Below are positions 1-6,395 of a stretch of DNA of 21,292 nucleotides, piece by piece; position 1 is the first letter of the stretch, and the number at the start of each line of letters is the position of its first letter. The notes beneath the pieces are model-generated. The model was not told the origin of the DNA, ran no database searches, and saw only the letters and a program-made list of their open reading frames with translations. Source of the DNA: a virus. The position numbers and the translations under genes are program-made. The DNA is taken from the IMG/VR virus record IMGVR_UViG_3300012006_000030, positions 1 to 21,292 of that record. One strand, 5' to 3'.

Positions 1-1473
1 GCCGGGTCACCAGCCGCCCTCATCAATGCTTACCTTAAGCCAGATACGAAGACTCCACTATTCGATTACAGCAAAATCCGCCCAGCAGGTGAACCCATCA
101 GAACCTTTGGTGGAACAGCAGCAGGAGCAGAACCTTTAAGTCGTTTGCATCAGTACATTGATAAGATGTTTAAAGGTCGTGCTGGCCAGAAGTTAACTCG
201 TATAGATATTGCCGATATTGGAAACATGATTGGTGTCTGTGTAGTCTCTGGCAATGTCCGCCGCTCTGCAGAGTTGCTTATCGGTCGTGTAGATGATGAA
301 GATTTCCTTAACCTTAAGAACGCTGAAAAGTTTCCAGAGAGAAACTCCTATGACCCAGCAAATCCTGGTTGGGCTTGGATGTCTAACAACTCTGTGGCCG
401 TTAATGTAGGAGACAACCTAGACAACATCATTGATGGCATAGCCCGTAACGGTGAGCCAGGAGTTATCTGGATGGATATCTCTCGTCAGTATGGCCGCCT
501 TGCAGACCCTATCAACAATAAGGACTGGCGCATCGCTGGCTACAACCCATGTGCTGAACAGTCACTAGAGTCTTATGAGTGCTGCACATTAGTTGAGACT
601 TACTTAAACCGCCATGACAATTTAGAAGACTTCAAGCGCACCCTCAAGTTTGCCTATCTCTATGCCAAGACTGTCACTCTTTTGCCAACACACTGGGAAG
701 AGACTAACGCCATCATGCAACGTAATCGTCGCATTGGTACATCTGTATCAGGTGTGGCTAACTTTGCAGACAACAAGGGCTTACCTGTTCTTCGTAAATG
801 GATGGATGAAGGTTACGCAACAATCGGTGCTTACGATAAGACTTACTCTGAATGGCTTGGTGTTCGTGAATCAATCAAGATGACAACAGTGAAGCCATCA
901 GGAACTGTAAGTATCTTGGCTGGTGAATCTCCTGGAGTTCATTGGACTGTTGGTGGTAAGTACTTCTACCGTGCAATCCGTTTTGCTAACTCTGACCCAA
1001 TGCTTCCTCTGTTCAAGATGGCTAACTACCGAGTGGAGCCTGCATCGGAATCGCCCGAAACTACAAGTGTTGTTTTTTTCCCAGTAAAATCCGATGCTAA
1101 AAGAAGTGAGAAGGATGTAAGTATCTACGAGAAGATGGCACTTGCTGCTACTGCTCAAAGATACTGGTCAGATAACTCTGTATCAGTAACTATCTCATTT
1201 GACCCAGAGACAGAGTCTTCGGCTATTGGTACGGCTTTGCATATGTATGACGGACAACTCAAGACCGTGTCCTTCTTACCTTCTGGTAATGCTATCTATC
1301 CACAGATGCCGTACACACAAATCACTGAGGAAGAGTATGAGCGAGAGGGAACAATGAAACTGTTTCCTATTGATTTGGCTGGTGTCTATGCTGGTATGGC
1401 TAGTGATGCTATTGGTGAGGCTTACTGCACCACTGATGCTTGCGAAGTTAGGCTAATCAAAGATAACCAATAG
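1..1473 (+). CDS. nrdJ: Ribonucleoside-triphosphate reductase, adenosylcobalamin-dependent (class II), 3' part
   Basis: Reduces ribonucleotides to deoxyribonucleotides using coenzyme B12, supplying dNTPs for phage DNA synthesis in the cytoplasm. The frame is open from base 1, so the start lies upstream of the window; the internal ATG at 145 is not the start. What remains is the C-terminal two thirds of a Lactobacillus leichmannii-type monomeric enzyme. The active-site loop NPCAEQ has its Cys codon at 550-552 with Glu two residues on, matching the thiyl-radical Cys and catalytic Glu of the family, and a Cys follows 11 residues later (in ECC), as the redox-pair Cys does. The motif VKPSGTVSILAGESPG is also typical. 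The C-terminal CTTDAC fits the CxxxxC swinging-arm pair that shuttles reducing equivalents. Transcription is convergent with the minus-strand genes that follow. Very sure of the family; the symbol follows the class. Confidence 0.95.
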   Translation, partial: AGSPAALINAYLKPDTKTPLFDYSKIRPAGEPIRTFGGTAAGAEPLSRLHQYIDKMFKGRAGQKLTRIDIADIGNMIGVCVVSGNVRRSAELLIGRVDDEDFLNLKNAEKFPERNSYDPANPGWAWMSNNSVAVNVGDNLDNIIDGIARNGEPGVIWMDISRQYGRLADPINNKDWRIAGYNPCAEQSLESYECCTLVETYLNRHDNLEDFKRTLKFAYLYAKTVTLLPTHWEETNAIMQRNRRIGTSVSGVANFADNKGLPVLRKWMDEGYATIGAYDKTYSEWLGVRESIKMTTVKPSGTVSILAGESPGVHWTVGGKYFYRAIRFANSDPMLPLFKMANYRVEPASESPETTSVVFFPVKSDAKRSEKDVSIYEKMALAATAQRYWSDNSVSVTISFDPETESSAIGTALHMYDGQLKTVSFLPSGNAIYPQMPYTQITEEEYEREGTMKLFPIDLAGVYAGMASDAIGEAYCTTDACEVRLIKDNQ

Positions 1474-1504
1474 CCTTCTGGTATGGCTTCTGGTATGGCT
1501 TTGC

Positions 1505-1624
1505 TTAGACTAACTTGTCTACGTAACTACCTATTGCATGGGCATGCTCATCACAACAGAACGAGTCATCTACCCAGATAAGCCACTCAACTTTATTGGC
1601 ACATCCTTCGATGTAACACTTCAC
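1505..1624 (-). CDS. Small Cys/His-rich protein, 39 aa, putative zinc binding
   Basis: Short gene of unknown function starting with GTG at 1624. The start overlaps the stop of the upstream 69-aa gene as GTGA, the coupling style used throughout this element, and the frame ends in TAA at 1505-1507. The protein opens MKCYIEGCANKV. It has Cys3 and Cys8, a second cluster CC at 23-24, and His27 and His29, which could together hold one zinc ion. Trp14 and Trp17 lie between the clusters. Tiny proteins with a CxxxxC plus CxxH pattern are common in actinophage genomes, usually without known function. Supported by overlap and composition only; no homology was checked. Confidence 0.6.
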   Translation of the reverse strand: MKCYIEGCANKVEWLIWVDDSFCCDEHAHAIGSYVDKLV

Positions 1625-1830
1625 TTGAGTAGGTCTTTCTTAATCTTTACACCAGTCTGCTTGTGGGTGTAAGAGTCGCCATTGGTTGTAAAACCTGTGC
1701 CTTCTATAGCGATGACCCATGGGTTTCCAGGAACTCGCATGAGTTTGAGCATGGCTTGTAACACGTTGCTTTTCCACGTTGGCATATCCATTACTACAAA
1801 GACTGGTAGTTCTTGCTTCTTCTTAGCCAT
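1621..1830 (-). CDS. Hypothetical protein, 69 aa
   Basis: Unknown small basic protein. The ATG at 1830 lies 5 bases inside the end of the upstream 136-aa gene, so the two are translationally coupled, and the stop overlaps the GTG of the next small gene. The chain starts with a Lys-rich stretch (AKKKQE), continues with a hydrophobic strand (LPVFVVMD) and ends basic (KIKKDLLK). No membrane segment, cysteine cluster or recognisable motif is visible. Its reality rests on the overlap chain and on the lack of a competing frame. Confidence 0.65.
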   Translation of the reverse strand: MAKKKQELPVFVVMDMPTWKSNVLQAMLKLMRVPGNPWVIAIEGTGFTTNGDSYTHKQTGVKIKKDLLK

Positions 1831-2233
1831 CTGATTCTTCCTTCTCTCGCTTTGCTAAACATCGTGGGTTATGCTCTTTAAGTTTAGTAGTAACAAGGTA
1901 TGGATTGGACACACTTAATTTTCCCAGTATCACCTCAAGTTTTAAAACTGTCTCAAGTATCTGGTCGCACTCTGGGCATGTAAGAACGTAGGTTTGCTCA
2001 TCATCTTTCCACCCTAGAGGAACTAACTTATCCCAGAACAAATCTATTAACTCTTGAGGCGTTAACTTACGCCTTGTGGTTGGCATTTGGTTGTAAATCT
2101 TATTGTCATCGTACTTACTCTTTTGTTTATCTTTTGAATCAAAGGGGATAGGCATCTGTTCCCATTGACGAGCACGAGGAACAGGCGTGTGACTTATAGA
2201 CTTATCGTTGAAGTCATAGAACTTTTTGTCCAT
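1823..2233 (-). CDS. Hypothetical protein with CxxC zinc-ribbon-like element, 136 aa
   Basis: Unrecognised protein, first gene of a three-gene minus-strand set (136, 69 and 39 aa). The ATG at 2233 is preceded by AGGGAC at a workable spacing. The N-terminal 50 residues are polar and Lys/Gln-rich. Residues about 58-75 look helical (LTPQELIDLFWDKL). CPEC at 86-89 and a distal HNPRC give a possible CCHC zinc site in the C-terminal half. This fits a small nucleic-acid-binding or adaptor protein, but no function can be read. The gap to the lysozyme-like gene upstream holds a terminator-like hairpin, so this set may have its own promoter. Confidence 0.7.
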   Translation of the reverse strand: MDKKFYDFNDKSISHTPVPRARQWEQMPIPFDSKDKQKSKYDDNKIYNQMPTTRRKLTPQELIDLFWDKLVPLGWKDDEQTYVLTCPECDQILETVLKLEVILGKLSVSNPYLVTTKLKEHNPRCLAKREKEESDG

Positions 2234-2253
2234 TTTATGTCCCTAACTAACTA

Positions 2254-2280
2254 ACTTACTTCCCTGGCTGCCAGGTAAGT
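2254..2280. other. Inverted repeat, possible operator
   Basis: The arms CCTGG (2263-2267) and CCAGG (2271-2275) face each other across CTG. They are flanked by ACTTA (2254-2258) and TAAGT (2276-2280), which also pair if four unpaired bases are allowed on the left. The repeat sits 21-47 bases upstream of the minus-strand ATG at 2233, next to three tandem AACT units. It could be an operator or leader hairpin for the 136-aa gene. Sequence observation only. Confidence 0.4.
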
Positions 2281-2292
2281 TACTTCGAAGAT

Positions 2293-2316
2293 AGCCCCGC
2301 CATTTCTGACGGGGCT
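2293..2316 (-). terminator. Terminator-like hairpin after the lysozyme-like gene
   Basis: A seven-base-pair G+C-rich stem, AGCCCCG (2293-2299) with CGGGGCT (2310-2316), closes a ten-base loop and begins 20 bases after the stop codon of the transglycosylase gene (minus strand). No clear T-run follows on that strand, so termination efficiency is uncertain. Confidence 0.55.
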
Positions 2317-2335
2317 TCTCCTATTGCTTATGTGC

Positions 2336-2947
2336 TTATGCTGTGGCTTTCGCTTTTGCTATGGCTTTGGCTTTTACTGCTTTGGCTTCTGCTTTTGCTA
2401 TGCGTATTGCTTGCTTCTCAGGGAACTTAGCCAACCAACCCCTAACTACTGGGTTCTTGACTCCCTTCCATGACCGCCAGTTCGTGCCCTTCTTGCTCAT
2501 TAAATAAGCAACTTGGGCATTTACCACAGGGTTCAGCAGTTCGGCATTGTAATCCAAACTGTATTTATCCCTTCTATCTACACCCAACTTGCCAAGCATA
2601 TTAATCTGGAACAACCCAAATGAGTTATCACCAGTTTTGCTATTACCGTTGTGTGAGAGGGGATTACCACGTGATTCTTTCATTATGATAGCCCACGCAT
2701 GTCGCAGGGCTTGTCCTTTGAACCCAACCGCACTTAGCATCTCAACTAACTCTGTCTGAGTCAGATGGTCTGCGTTCTTGTACTTGGCTAAGGTTCGCTC
2801 TTGGTATTGCTTTTGAAAGACTAGGGCTTCGGCTTTCGTAGGTGTGAAGGCTGGTGGAAGACCCACCACGCCTTGTATGACTACGAACATCGCTGTGAAC
2901 AGCGACCCAAAGACAATCTTTCCTCTTTTTGTTAGTTTCATCATCAC
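2336..2947 (-). CDS. Lysozyme-like transglycosylase (SLT-type) with N-terminal signal or anchor
   Basis: Predicted peptidoglycan-cleaving enzyme acting outside the membrane. Residues about 10-30 form a hydrophobic signal or anchor after a basic start (MKLTKRGK). The catalytic fold runs from about residue 62 to 160. Glu91 in IIMKESRGNP is the likely acid catalyst, and SFGLFQINMLG is the typical substrate-cleft motif of the lysozyme-like superfamily. The last 25 residues are an Ala/Lys repeat (KAEAKAVKAKAIAKAKA), unusual for an enzyme and perhaps cell-wall or DNA adhesive. The GTG at 2947 overlaps the integrase stop (GTGA), but GGAG in the integrase 3' end is better spaced for the ATGs at 2944 or 2941. 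It could be a phage endolysin or a host-surface resuscitation-type protein carried as cargo; its position next to int rather than a holin leaves this open. Confidence 0.8.
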   Translation of the reverse strand: MMMKLTKRGKIVFGSLFTAMFVVIQGVVGLPPAFTPTKAEALVFQKQYQERTLAKYKNADHLTQTELVEMLSAVGFKGQALRHAWAIIMKESRGNPLSHNGNSKTGDNSFGLFQINMLGKLGVDRRDKYSLDYNAELLNPVVNAQVAYLMSKKGTNWRSWKGVKNPVVRGWLAKFPEKQAIRIAKAEAKAVKAKAIAKAKATA

Positions 2948-4200
2948 TCCAAAAAGTCATTAACACTTTCCGATGCCTTTGACTGGTTGTGACGAAGGCG
3001 ATGTAAGTATCGCTCTGTCGTCTTTATCGATTGATGCCCCAGACGTTCCTTGACCTCATGCACATCTACCCCACTTTTTAGAAGGTGGGTAGCGTTAGCA
3101 TGCCGAAGGTCATGGGTTCTAGGATTCCAATCGATTGCTGACTTGGCTATTGCCTTGTTCCATATCGTTCTCCATACATCTCGTGGCAGGTGACTCGATT
3201 GTTTTATCACGTCACGCTTCTGGTATGGCTTTGCTTTCAGCCTGTGCTTTCGCACCGCGCCTCTGCATTCACCGCACCGACAACCCCCATGTGTATAGGA
3301 GTAGAGCGTGCCATGTTGGAACGTTTTTCCGTCTTTTGCGAATGGTCGCTCAGACTGTGCACCACGAGAAGTTTCTATTTTACTTGTCTCTAGCACTAAA
3401 GACCTAGAGAAGAGTAGTTCATCTTTTGGTATGGCTTTGGCTATGACATAGCCTTGAATCTCCTGTATGAGCGTTTTACTGAGCATTAGGCTTCGCTTAT
3501 GCCCCGACTTGGTTGCATCGACTACAAGGAACCTACTGGTATGGCTTGCCCCTAAGTCACTCACTCGCCTCTGTATCAGTACCTCACCACTCTTGAAGTT
3601 GATGTCCTTGACTCTGAGTTCTGTGGCTTCTCCGAATCTGCACCCACTTGCTACTAGGAATCGCGCAAATAATTGGGTGTTTTTATTCGGTAAATGCTCA
3701 ATAATAGATAGAAAGTCTGCTGGTTCTAATACGTGTTGAATATCAGCATGGCGCATCTTAATCTTGACCCCATGAGTCGGGTTGCTGGCAATCTCACCTG
3801 TCTGCACCAGATTCTTGAAGGCTGACCCCAGAGAGGCTTTGACTTGCGCCAGAGTTGCAGGTTGAACGCCTTGTAGTTGTAGCCCTTGAAGTAACTCGAT
3901 GACAATTCGTTTGGAGATGGAAGTTACTTTCATGTGACCGATTACTGGCAGGGCATAGGTTTTCAGGATTGAGGAATAGCCCTTGCAAGTGATTGGCATG
4001 AGGTCTGCGACTGGTAGCCATGAGTCGATATAGGTCGATAGGGTCATAGAGGCTCTGGAAGCCCCGTCAGAGCCAGAACGCTCTGCTTGCATGGCGTGAT
4101 ACTCAGCCTCAGTCTTCGTGCCCCACGTGCCAGCAGAGAGGCGTTTACCAGCCTTTCGGTAATAGCCTGTCCAGCGTTCACCGCGCTTAACTACGTACAT
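2944..4200 (-). CDS. int: Tyrosine recombinase (phage integrase) with inserted zinc-type cassette
   Basis: Site-specific recombinase, 418 aa, that would integrate the element by strand exchange between attP and attB. The N-terminal arm-binding and SAM-like core-binding regions span about 1-150. The catalytic domain carries Arg188 (SGCRFGEATEL), Lys231 (ATKSGHKR), His363 and Arg366 (THDLRH), His389 (LGHQ) and the nucleophile Tyr398 (TTERYLH). All catalytic residues are present, so it should be active. Between the Lys and the HxxR box lies an insertion (about 292-330) with GGCRCGEC, Cys307/309/312 and nearby His297 and His304. This resembles a small Cys-rich module seen in other actinophage proteins, including the HNH protein at 15697-16749. 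The ATG at 4200 has GAGAGG seven bases upstream and its own promoter. Confidence 0.95.
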   Translation of the reverse strand: MYVVKRGERWTGYYRKAGKRLSAGTWGTKTEAEYHAMQAERSGSDGASRASMTLSTYIDSWLPVADLMPITCKGYSSILKTYALPVIGHMKVTSISKRIVIELLQGLQLQGVQPATLAQVKASLGSAFKNLVQTGEIASNPTHGVKIKMRHADIQHVLEPADFLSIIEHLPNKNTQLFARFLVASGCRFGEATELRVKDINFKSGEVLIQRRVSDLGASHTSRFLVVDATKSGHKRSLMLSKTLIQEIQGYVIAKAIPKDELLFSRSLVLETSKIETSRGAQSERPFAKDGKTFQHGTLYSYTHGGCRCGECRGAVRKHRLKAKPYQKRDVIKQSSHLPRDVWRTIWNKAIAKSAIDWNPRTHDLRHANATHLLKSGVDVHEVKERLGHQSIKTTERYLHRLRHNQSKASESVNDFLE

Positions 4201-4219
4201 GAGAAGCCCTCTCTACTCA

Positions 4220-4243
4220 TCAGTAACGTTACTGGTCAGTAAC
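4220..4243. promoter_or_regulatory. Operator-like palindrome plus third half-site upstream of int
   Basis: CAGTAACGTTACTG (4221-4234) is a perfect 14-base palindrome. A third half-site CAGTAAC follows at 4237-4243, 16 bases from the first in the same orientation. The sites cover the predicted -10 and spacer of the int promoter, so bound protein would block transcription. They could instead be integrase or excisionase arm sites. Confidence 0.6.
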
Positions 4244-4254
4244 ATTGATGTCAA
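4226..4254 (-). promoter_or_regulatory. Predicted promoter of the integrase gene
   Basis: On the minus strand a perfect -35 TTGACA (4249-4254) is followed after 17 bases by TAACGT (4226-4231), which fits the TAnnnT pattern of actinobacterial -10 boxes. It lies about 25-50 bases upstream of the int ATG at 4200 and directly downstream of a terminator, so int would be transcribed independently of the cluster behind it. Prediction from consensus only. Confidence 0.6.
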
Positions 4255-4259
4255 ATAAA

Positions 4260-4288
4260 AGCCCCTAGCCAAATTAAGGCTAGGGGCT
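4260..4288 (-). terminator. Rho-independent terminator of the leftward cluster
   Basis: Eleven-base-pair stem AGCCCCTAGCC (4260-4270) with GGCTAGGGGCT (4278-4288) and a seven-base loop. On the minus strand it is followed by TTTTATTT. It closes transcription of the cluster that ends with the excisionase-like gene and insulates the integrase promoter that starts within the same T-tract. Confidence 0.85.
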
Positions 4289-4330
4289 GTCATAGAGACT
4301 ATGGGGCTTAGGGATTCATCTACTTATAGG

Positions 4331-4555
4331 TTAAGTAACTCTGCGCCCGTCTGCGGGCTCTACAGGGGTTAGTTCGGTGCTTATATCGGTGCGACTATTT
4401 CGCCACGATTCAATCGTTTCGCTCTTCCAGACTGGCGTTCGCCCTATGTACTTGTCGGGCTCTGGAAGGGTGGTTCGCTTTCGATACTTGTACAGAGTCT
4501 CGACTTTGAGTCCTGTGAGATTGGCGATGTCGGTATTTGTTAGCCATTCGCTCAT
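4331..4555 (-). CDS. Excisionase-like helix-turn-helix protein (MerR/AlpA type), 74 aa
   Basis: Small DNA-binding protein likely acting as recombination directionality factor or local regulator. Residues about 6-30 (TDIANLTGLKVETLYKYRKR) form a winged-helix HTH of the excisionase/HTH_17 class, which starts with a short helix, reads a promoter or att site, and usually has the wing residues that follow (PDKYIGRTPVW). The length is typical for Xis. It is the last gene of the leftward cluster, adjacent to int but behind a terminator, so excision and integration functions would be expressed separately. The ATG overlaps the stop of the DenV-like gene (ATGA). An alternative is a small transcription regulator of int. 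Confidence 0.75.
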   Translation of the reverse strand: MSEWLTNTDIANLTGLKVETLYKYRKRTTLPEPDKYIGRTPVWKSETIESWRNSRTDISTELTPVEPADGRRVT

Positions 4556-5037
4556 AGCGATGCACCAGTTTCTTGTTTACTTTCATTTGGTTTCTTTCCC
4601 ACTTTCCAAACTTGTAATGCACCAACGTTTTTTTCATACCAAAGATATGGCAGATTACTTTCAACATTGAAAGTGTAGTAACTATTATCTTTGCGATTTA
4701 AGTTACTTTGATGCGATGCATGAAACGAATCACTACCTAACCAGATTGGTAATCCAGTATCAGGTAATTCAGAATGCACCGCGATGAATCTATCTAACAT
4801 TGAATCTTTATAACCACGTGCAATCCATTCTTTACAGATTGCAATTCCGTAATCACATAAGGCACGTTCATGACCACGCCACATTTTAGATGCAGGGTGA
4901 TTAACCCAACCCTTAGTCTGTCCACGCAACGCTTGCAGGATTTGCCACGCCTCTACTCGCTGTTTACCTAACCTACGGTAATCAAGAGCCTTAGCAGACT
5001 CGACAAAGTCTGCATACGGCAAGAAAGTATTAACCAT
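4552..5037 (-). CDS. Pyrimidine-dimer-glycosylase-like protein (MSMEG_6728 type)
   Basis: Likely DNA repair-related protein, 161 aa. The start MVNTFLPYADFVESAKALD with RLGKQRVEAWQILQAL, the middle HPASKMWRGHE and the later SFHASHQSNLNRKD match, as I recall them, the actinobacterial MSMEG_6728 family. That family is grouped with T4 endonuclease V (Pyr_excise), which cuts at UV-induced thymine dimers. T4 endonuclease V uses an N-terminal Thr after Met removal; here Thr4 is the closest equivalent, so catalysis cannot be assumed. UV repair would suit a phage of sunlit surface water, which is inference. Start and stop overlap the neighbouring genes (TAATG from whiB, ATGA to xis). Confidence 0.65.
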   Translation of the reverse strand: MVNTFLPYADFVESAKALDYRRLGKQRVEAWQILQALRGQTKGWVNHPASKMWRGHERALCDYGIAICKEWIARGYKDSMLDRFIAVHSELPDTGLPIWLGSDSFHASHQSNLNRKDNSYYTFNVESNLPYLWYEKNVGALQVWKVGKKPNESKQETGASL

Positions 5038-5318
5038 TAGTACTCACCAATAACAGATACATAACTTTTATATTTATTTCTCTGACCCTTTCTCTTTACG
5101 GATTTGCGTTCATCTTCGGTTAATCCACCAAAGACTCCGTAGTTAATTGAATGAGTGAATGCGAAAGATAGACACGCACTCTTAGTTACTACATCGCATT
5201 TACCACAAATAGATTTCGCAAGATGAATCTTTGCTGTATCCGTTGGGTCTGGGAAGAATGTTTCTGGGTCAACGCCCTTTTCCTGACAGGGCGCGTTAAC
5301 AATCTCATTCTTCACCAT
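5037..5318 (-). CDS. WhiB-like iron-sulfur transcription regulator
   Basis: WhiB-family protein, 93 aa, expected to bind a [4Fe-4S] cluster and the host sigma factor region 4 to redirect transcription. Numbered from the ATG at 5318, the four cluster ligands are Cys11, Cys38, Cys41 and Cys49 (CxxC then C after seven residues), followed by the family turn GVFGGLTEDER and a basic tail (KSVKRKGQRNKYK) for DNA contact. A longer reading from a TTG at 5354 exists, but the ATG at 5318 has AAGAAGG nine bases upstream and fits WhiB lengths. Phage WhiB proteins can interfere with host regulators of the same family. It overlaps the upstream gene by 14 bases and the downstream one by TAATG. Confidence 0.92.
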   Translation of the reverse strand: MVKNEIVNAPCQEKGVDPETFFPDPTDTAKIHLAKSICGKCDVVTKSACLSFAFTHSINYGVFGGLTEDERKSVKRKGQRNKYKSYVSVIGEY

Positions 5319-5619
5319 TGAGTTCACCCTTCTTATGTTGAATAAAGAAGTCAATCATCTCTGTTAACTCCTCTGGTTCTAACTCTGCATAGCGAATGAG
5401 AATCTCAATCACATTTAACATTCCCCAGATAATAACCTCTGGTTCTAGATTCAATTCTGTCATTACAGAGTTGAGTTGTTGATTAGCCAGATGCACCATA
5501 ATCTCTTCTGGCAGGTGGTCTTCTCGTCTTGTCTCTGTCTGTACACCACGAGTTATCTTAAGAAACTCGCTGGCAAACTCTAGAGATTTAATAAGTTCCC
5601 TTTGTTCATTTTGATTCAT
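5305..5619 (-). CDS. Hypothetical acidic helical protein, 104 aa
   Basis: Unknown. The chain appears mostly alpha-helical and acidic, with Glu-rich stretches (ELEPEELTEMIDFF) and no cysteine. It starts at the ATG at 5619, overlapping the stop of the small HTH gene, and its end overlaps the start of whiB, so it is probably co-translated with the regulator. A small partner or antirepressor-like protein is possible, but nothing in the sequence shows it. Confidence 0.7.
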   Translation of the reverse strand: MNQNEQRELIKSLEFASEFLKITRGVQTETRREDHLPEEIMVHLANQQLNSVMTELNLEPEVIIWGMLNVIEILIRYAELEPEELTEMIDFFIQHKKGELNGEE

Positions 5620-5783
5620 AGTGATTCCTCTCTGAGTGTGCGGAAGTAGTTGCTCTCAATTTGTCGCACTCTTAACCGAGAGATGTTGAATACCTTTGCA
5701 GTTGTGGCAAGTGACCAGCCCTGCATTCGTAATCGGATTACTAAGTTAGTTCGTTCTATGTCAATTACAGATTCATCTATCAT
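5616..5783 (-). CDS. Small helix-turn-helix protein, 55 aa
   Basis: Short gene starting at ATG 5783 behind a good Shine-Dalgarno (AAGGA, eight bases) and ending TGA at 5616-5618, overlapping the next ATG. The protein has an acidic start (MIDESVIDIE) and then a classic HTH. Residues about 14-45 read LVIRLRMQGWSLATTAKVF followed by NISRLRVRQIE, like sigma-70 region 4 or Trp-repressor-like helices. The glycine in the first helix turn and the basic recognition helix support DNA binding. It could be a phage repressor-like or transcription accessory protein. Upstream of it the otherwise overlapping cluster is interrupted by about 150 bases. Confidence 0.75.
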   Translation of the reverse strand: MIDESVIDIERTNLVIRLRMQGWSLATTAKVFNISRLRVRQIESNYFRTLREESL

Positions 5784-5934
5784 TTATTTTCCTTATCTAT
5801 AAATAGAGTTGAGCAGGGGCAGGTACATCTCGCCATAACTGAGAAAGGTAGAAAGCAGTTATAGGTCATGAATGTCCTTCACCAAAGGAGTACGCCATGT
5901 CAAGCGAAAAAGTGTTAACCCCTACCCAACAAAG
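5784..5934. other. Gap in the leftward cluster with a small inverted repeat
   Basis: These 151 bases hold no minus-strand gene although all neighbours overlap. An inverted repeat ATAACTG (5835-5841) with CAGTTAT (5856-5862) is present. A strong plus-strand ribosome-binding site (AAAGGAG 5884-5890) lies six bases before an ATG at 5897. It may hold an internal promoter for the HTH and whiB genes. Confidence 0.4.
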
Positions 5935-6001
5935 TTATTTAGTTGTGCGTTGTATACAGTTGAAGCAGAACCAGATTACTGCTTCTCCATGTGAGTCGTA
6001 G
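5897..6001 (+). CDS. Possible antisense micro-ORF, 34 aa
   Basis: ATG at 5897 follows AAAGGAG with six-base spacing, one of the best ribosome-binding sites in the window, yet it faces against every gene nearby and overlaps the zinc-finger gene at 5935-6099 from base 5935 on. The product (starting MSSEKVLTPTQQSYL) shows no motif. Either a real leader-like peptide on an opposing transcript or chance. Confidence 0.25.
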   Translation: MSSEKVLTPTQQSYLVVRCIQLKQNQITASPCES

Positions 6002-6099
6002 ATGAATGTTCCTGATGAAGTAAGTTCATTGTTGGAACAATCATCGCACTTAGTTAGTTCAGCAGGAGTAACTTTGCGGATAACCTCAACGTAACCCAT
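5935..6099 (-). CDS. Zinc-ribbon micro-protein, 54 aa
   Basis: Small gene with ATG at 6099 overlapping the TAA of the upstream gene (TAATG) and stop TAA at 5935-5937. Cys18 and Cys21 (CDDC) and Cys45 and Cys48 (CFNC) form a two-knuckle zinc ribbon, with residues between them resembling two beta strands (GTFIYD and EAVIWF). Likely a small nucleic-acid or protein-binding factor. Similar tiny ribbons occur at 13629-13733 and within the neighbouring 98-aa protein. Function unknown. Confidence 0.75.
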   Translation of the reverse strand: MGYVEVIRKVTPAELTKCDDCSNNELTSSGTFIYDSHGEAVIWFCFNCIQRTTK

Positions 6100-6395
6100 T
6101 AGTTACTCTCCTTGAAATCATCTTTGCAAGAGGTACACCACTTACCTTCTGGTGCTTCCTTCTCGTTACTTTCGCAGATTTCGCAGAGTTCGATTACTGA
6201 TGCGTTCTCACCAACGGTGTCGTTGACATGACCGATACAGATTTCCAAAGCATCATCACAGATATTGAAAGCATCATCTAAATCTTTGCCCTCAAAGTCC
6301 TTGCTATCCCACCATGTAACTACCAGCGTTTCATCAAGTGCGTTGCCGTAGGTGCGTTGCAAGATTTCAATCGTCTCTTTTACAGTTGCAATCAT
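6099..6395 (-). CDS. Hypothetical protein with C-terminal zinc ribbon, 98 aa
   Basis: Unknown. The start is chosen at ATG 6395 because AAAGGA lies about eight bases upstream; an earlier ATG at 6440 would overlap the preceding gene by 74 bases. The N-terminal 55 residues look like a helix-strand fold with acidic surface (WWDSKDFEGKDLDD). The C-terminus carries CEIC and CTSC separated by 12 residues, a compact zinc ribbon. The neighbouring downstream gene is also a ribbon protein, so the two may act together. Confidence 0.7.
   Translation of the reverse strand: MIATVKETIEILQRTYGNALDETLVVTWWDSKDFEGKDLDDAFNICDDALEICIGHVNDTVGENASVIELCEICESNEKEAPEGKWCTSCKDDFKESN

Larger units (their letters stand above)
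1392..3546 (+). repeat. Dispersed 10-base word TGGTATGGCT, six copies, same orientation
   Basis: Exact copies lie at 1392-1401, 1479-1488, 1491-1500, 3221-3230, 3427-3436 and 3537-3546. I saw none in the remaining 17.7 kb. Copies two and three form a tandem 12-mer (CTTCTGGTATGG at 1475-1486 and 1487-1498) that fills the gap between the convergent reductase and the next gene. The three copies inside the integrase fall in three different reading frames, coding SHT, AIP and KPYQ. A DNA-level origin is therefore more likely than a protein motif. Function unknown. Confidence 0.8.

Noticed and set aside
4289-4330. attP core next to int
   Set aside because: A core cannot be defined without the host attB; no tRNA-like 3' segment was seen here.
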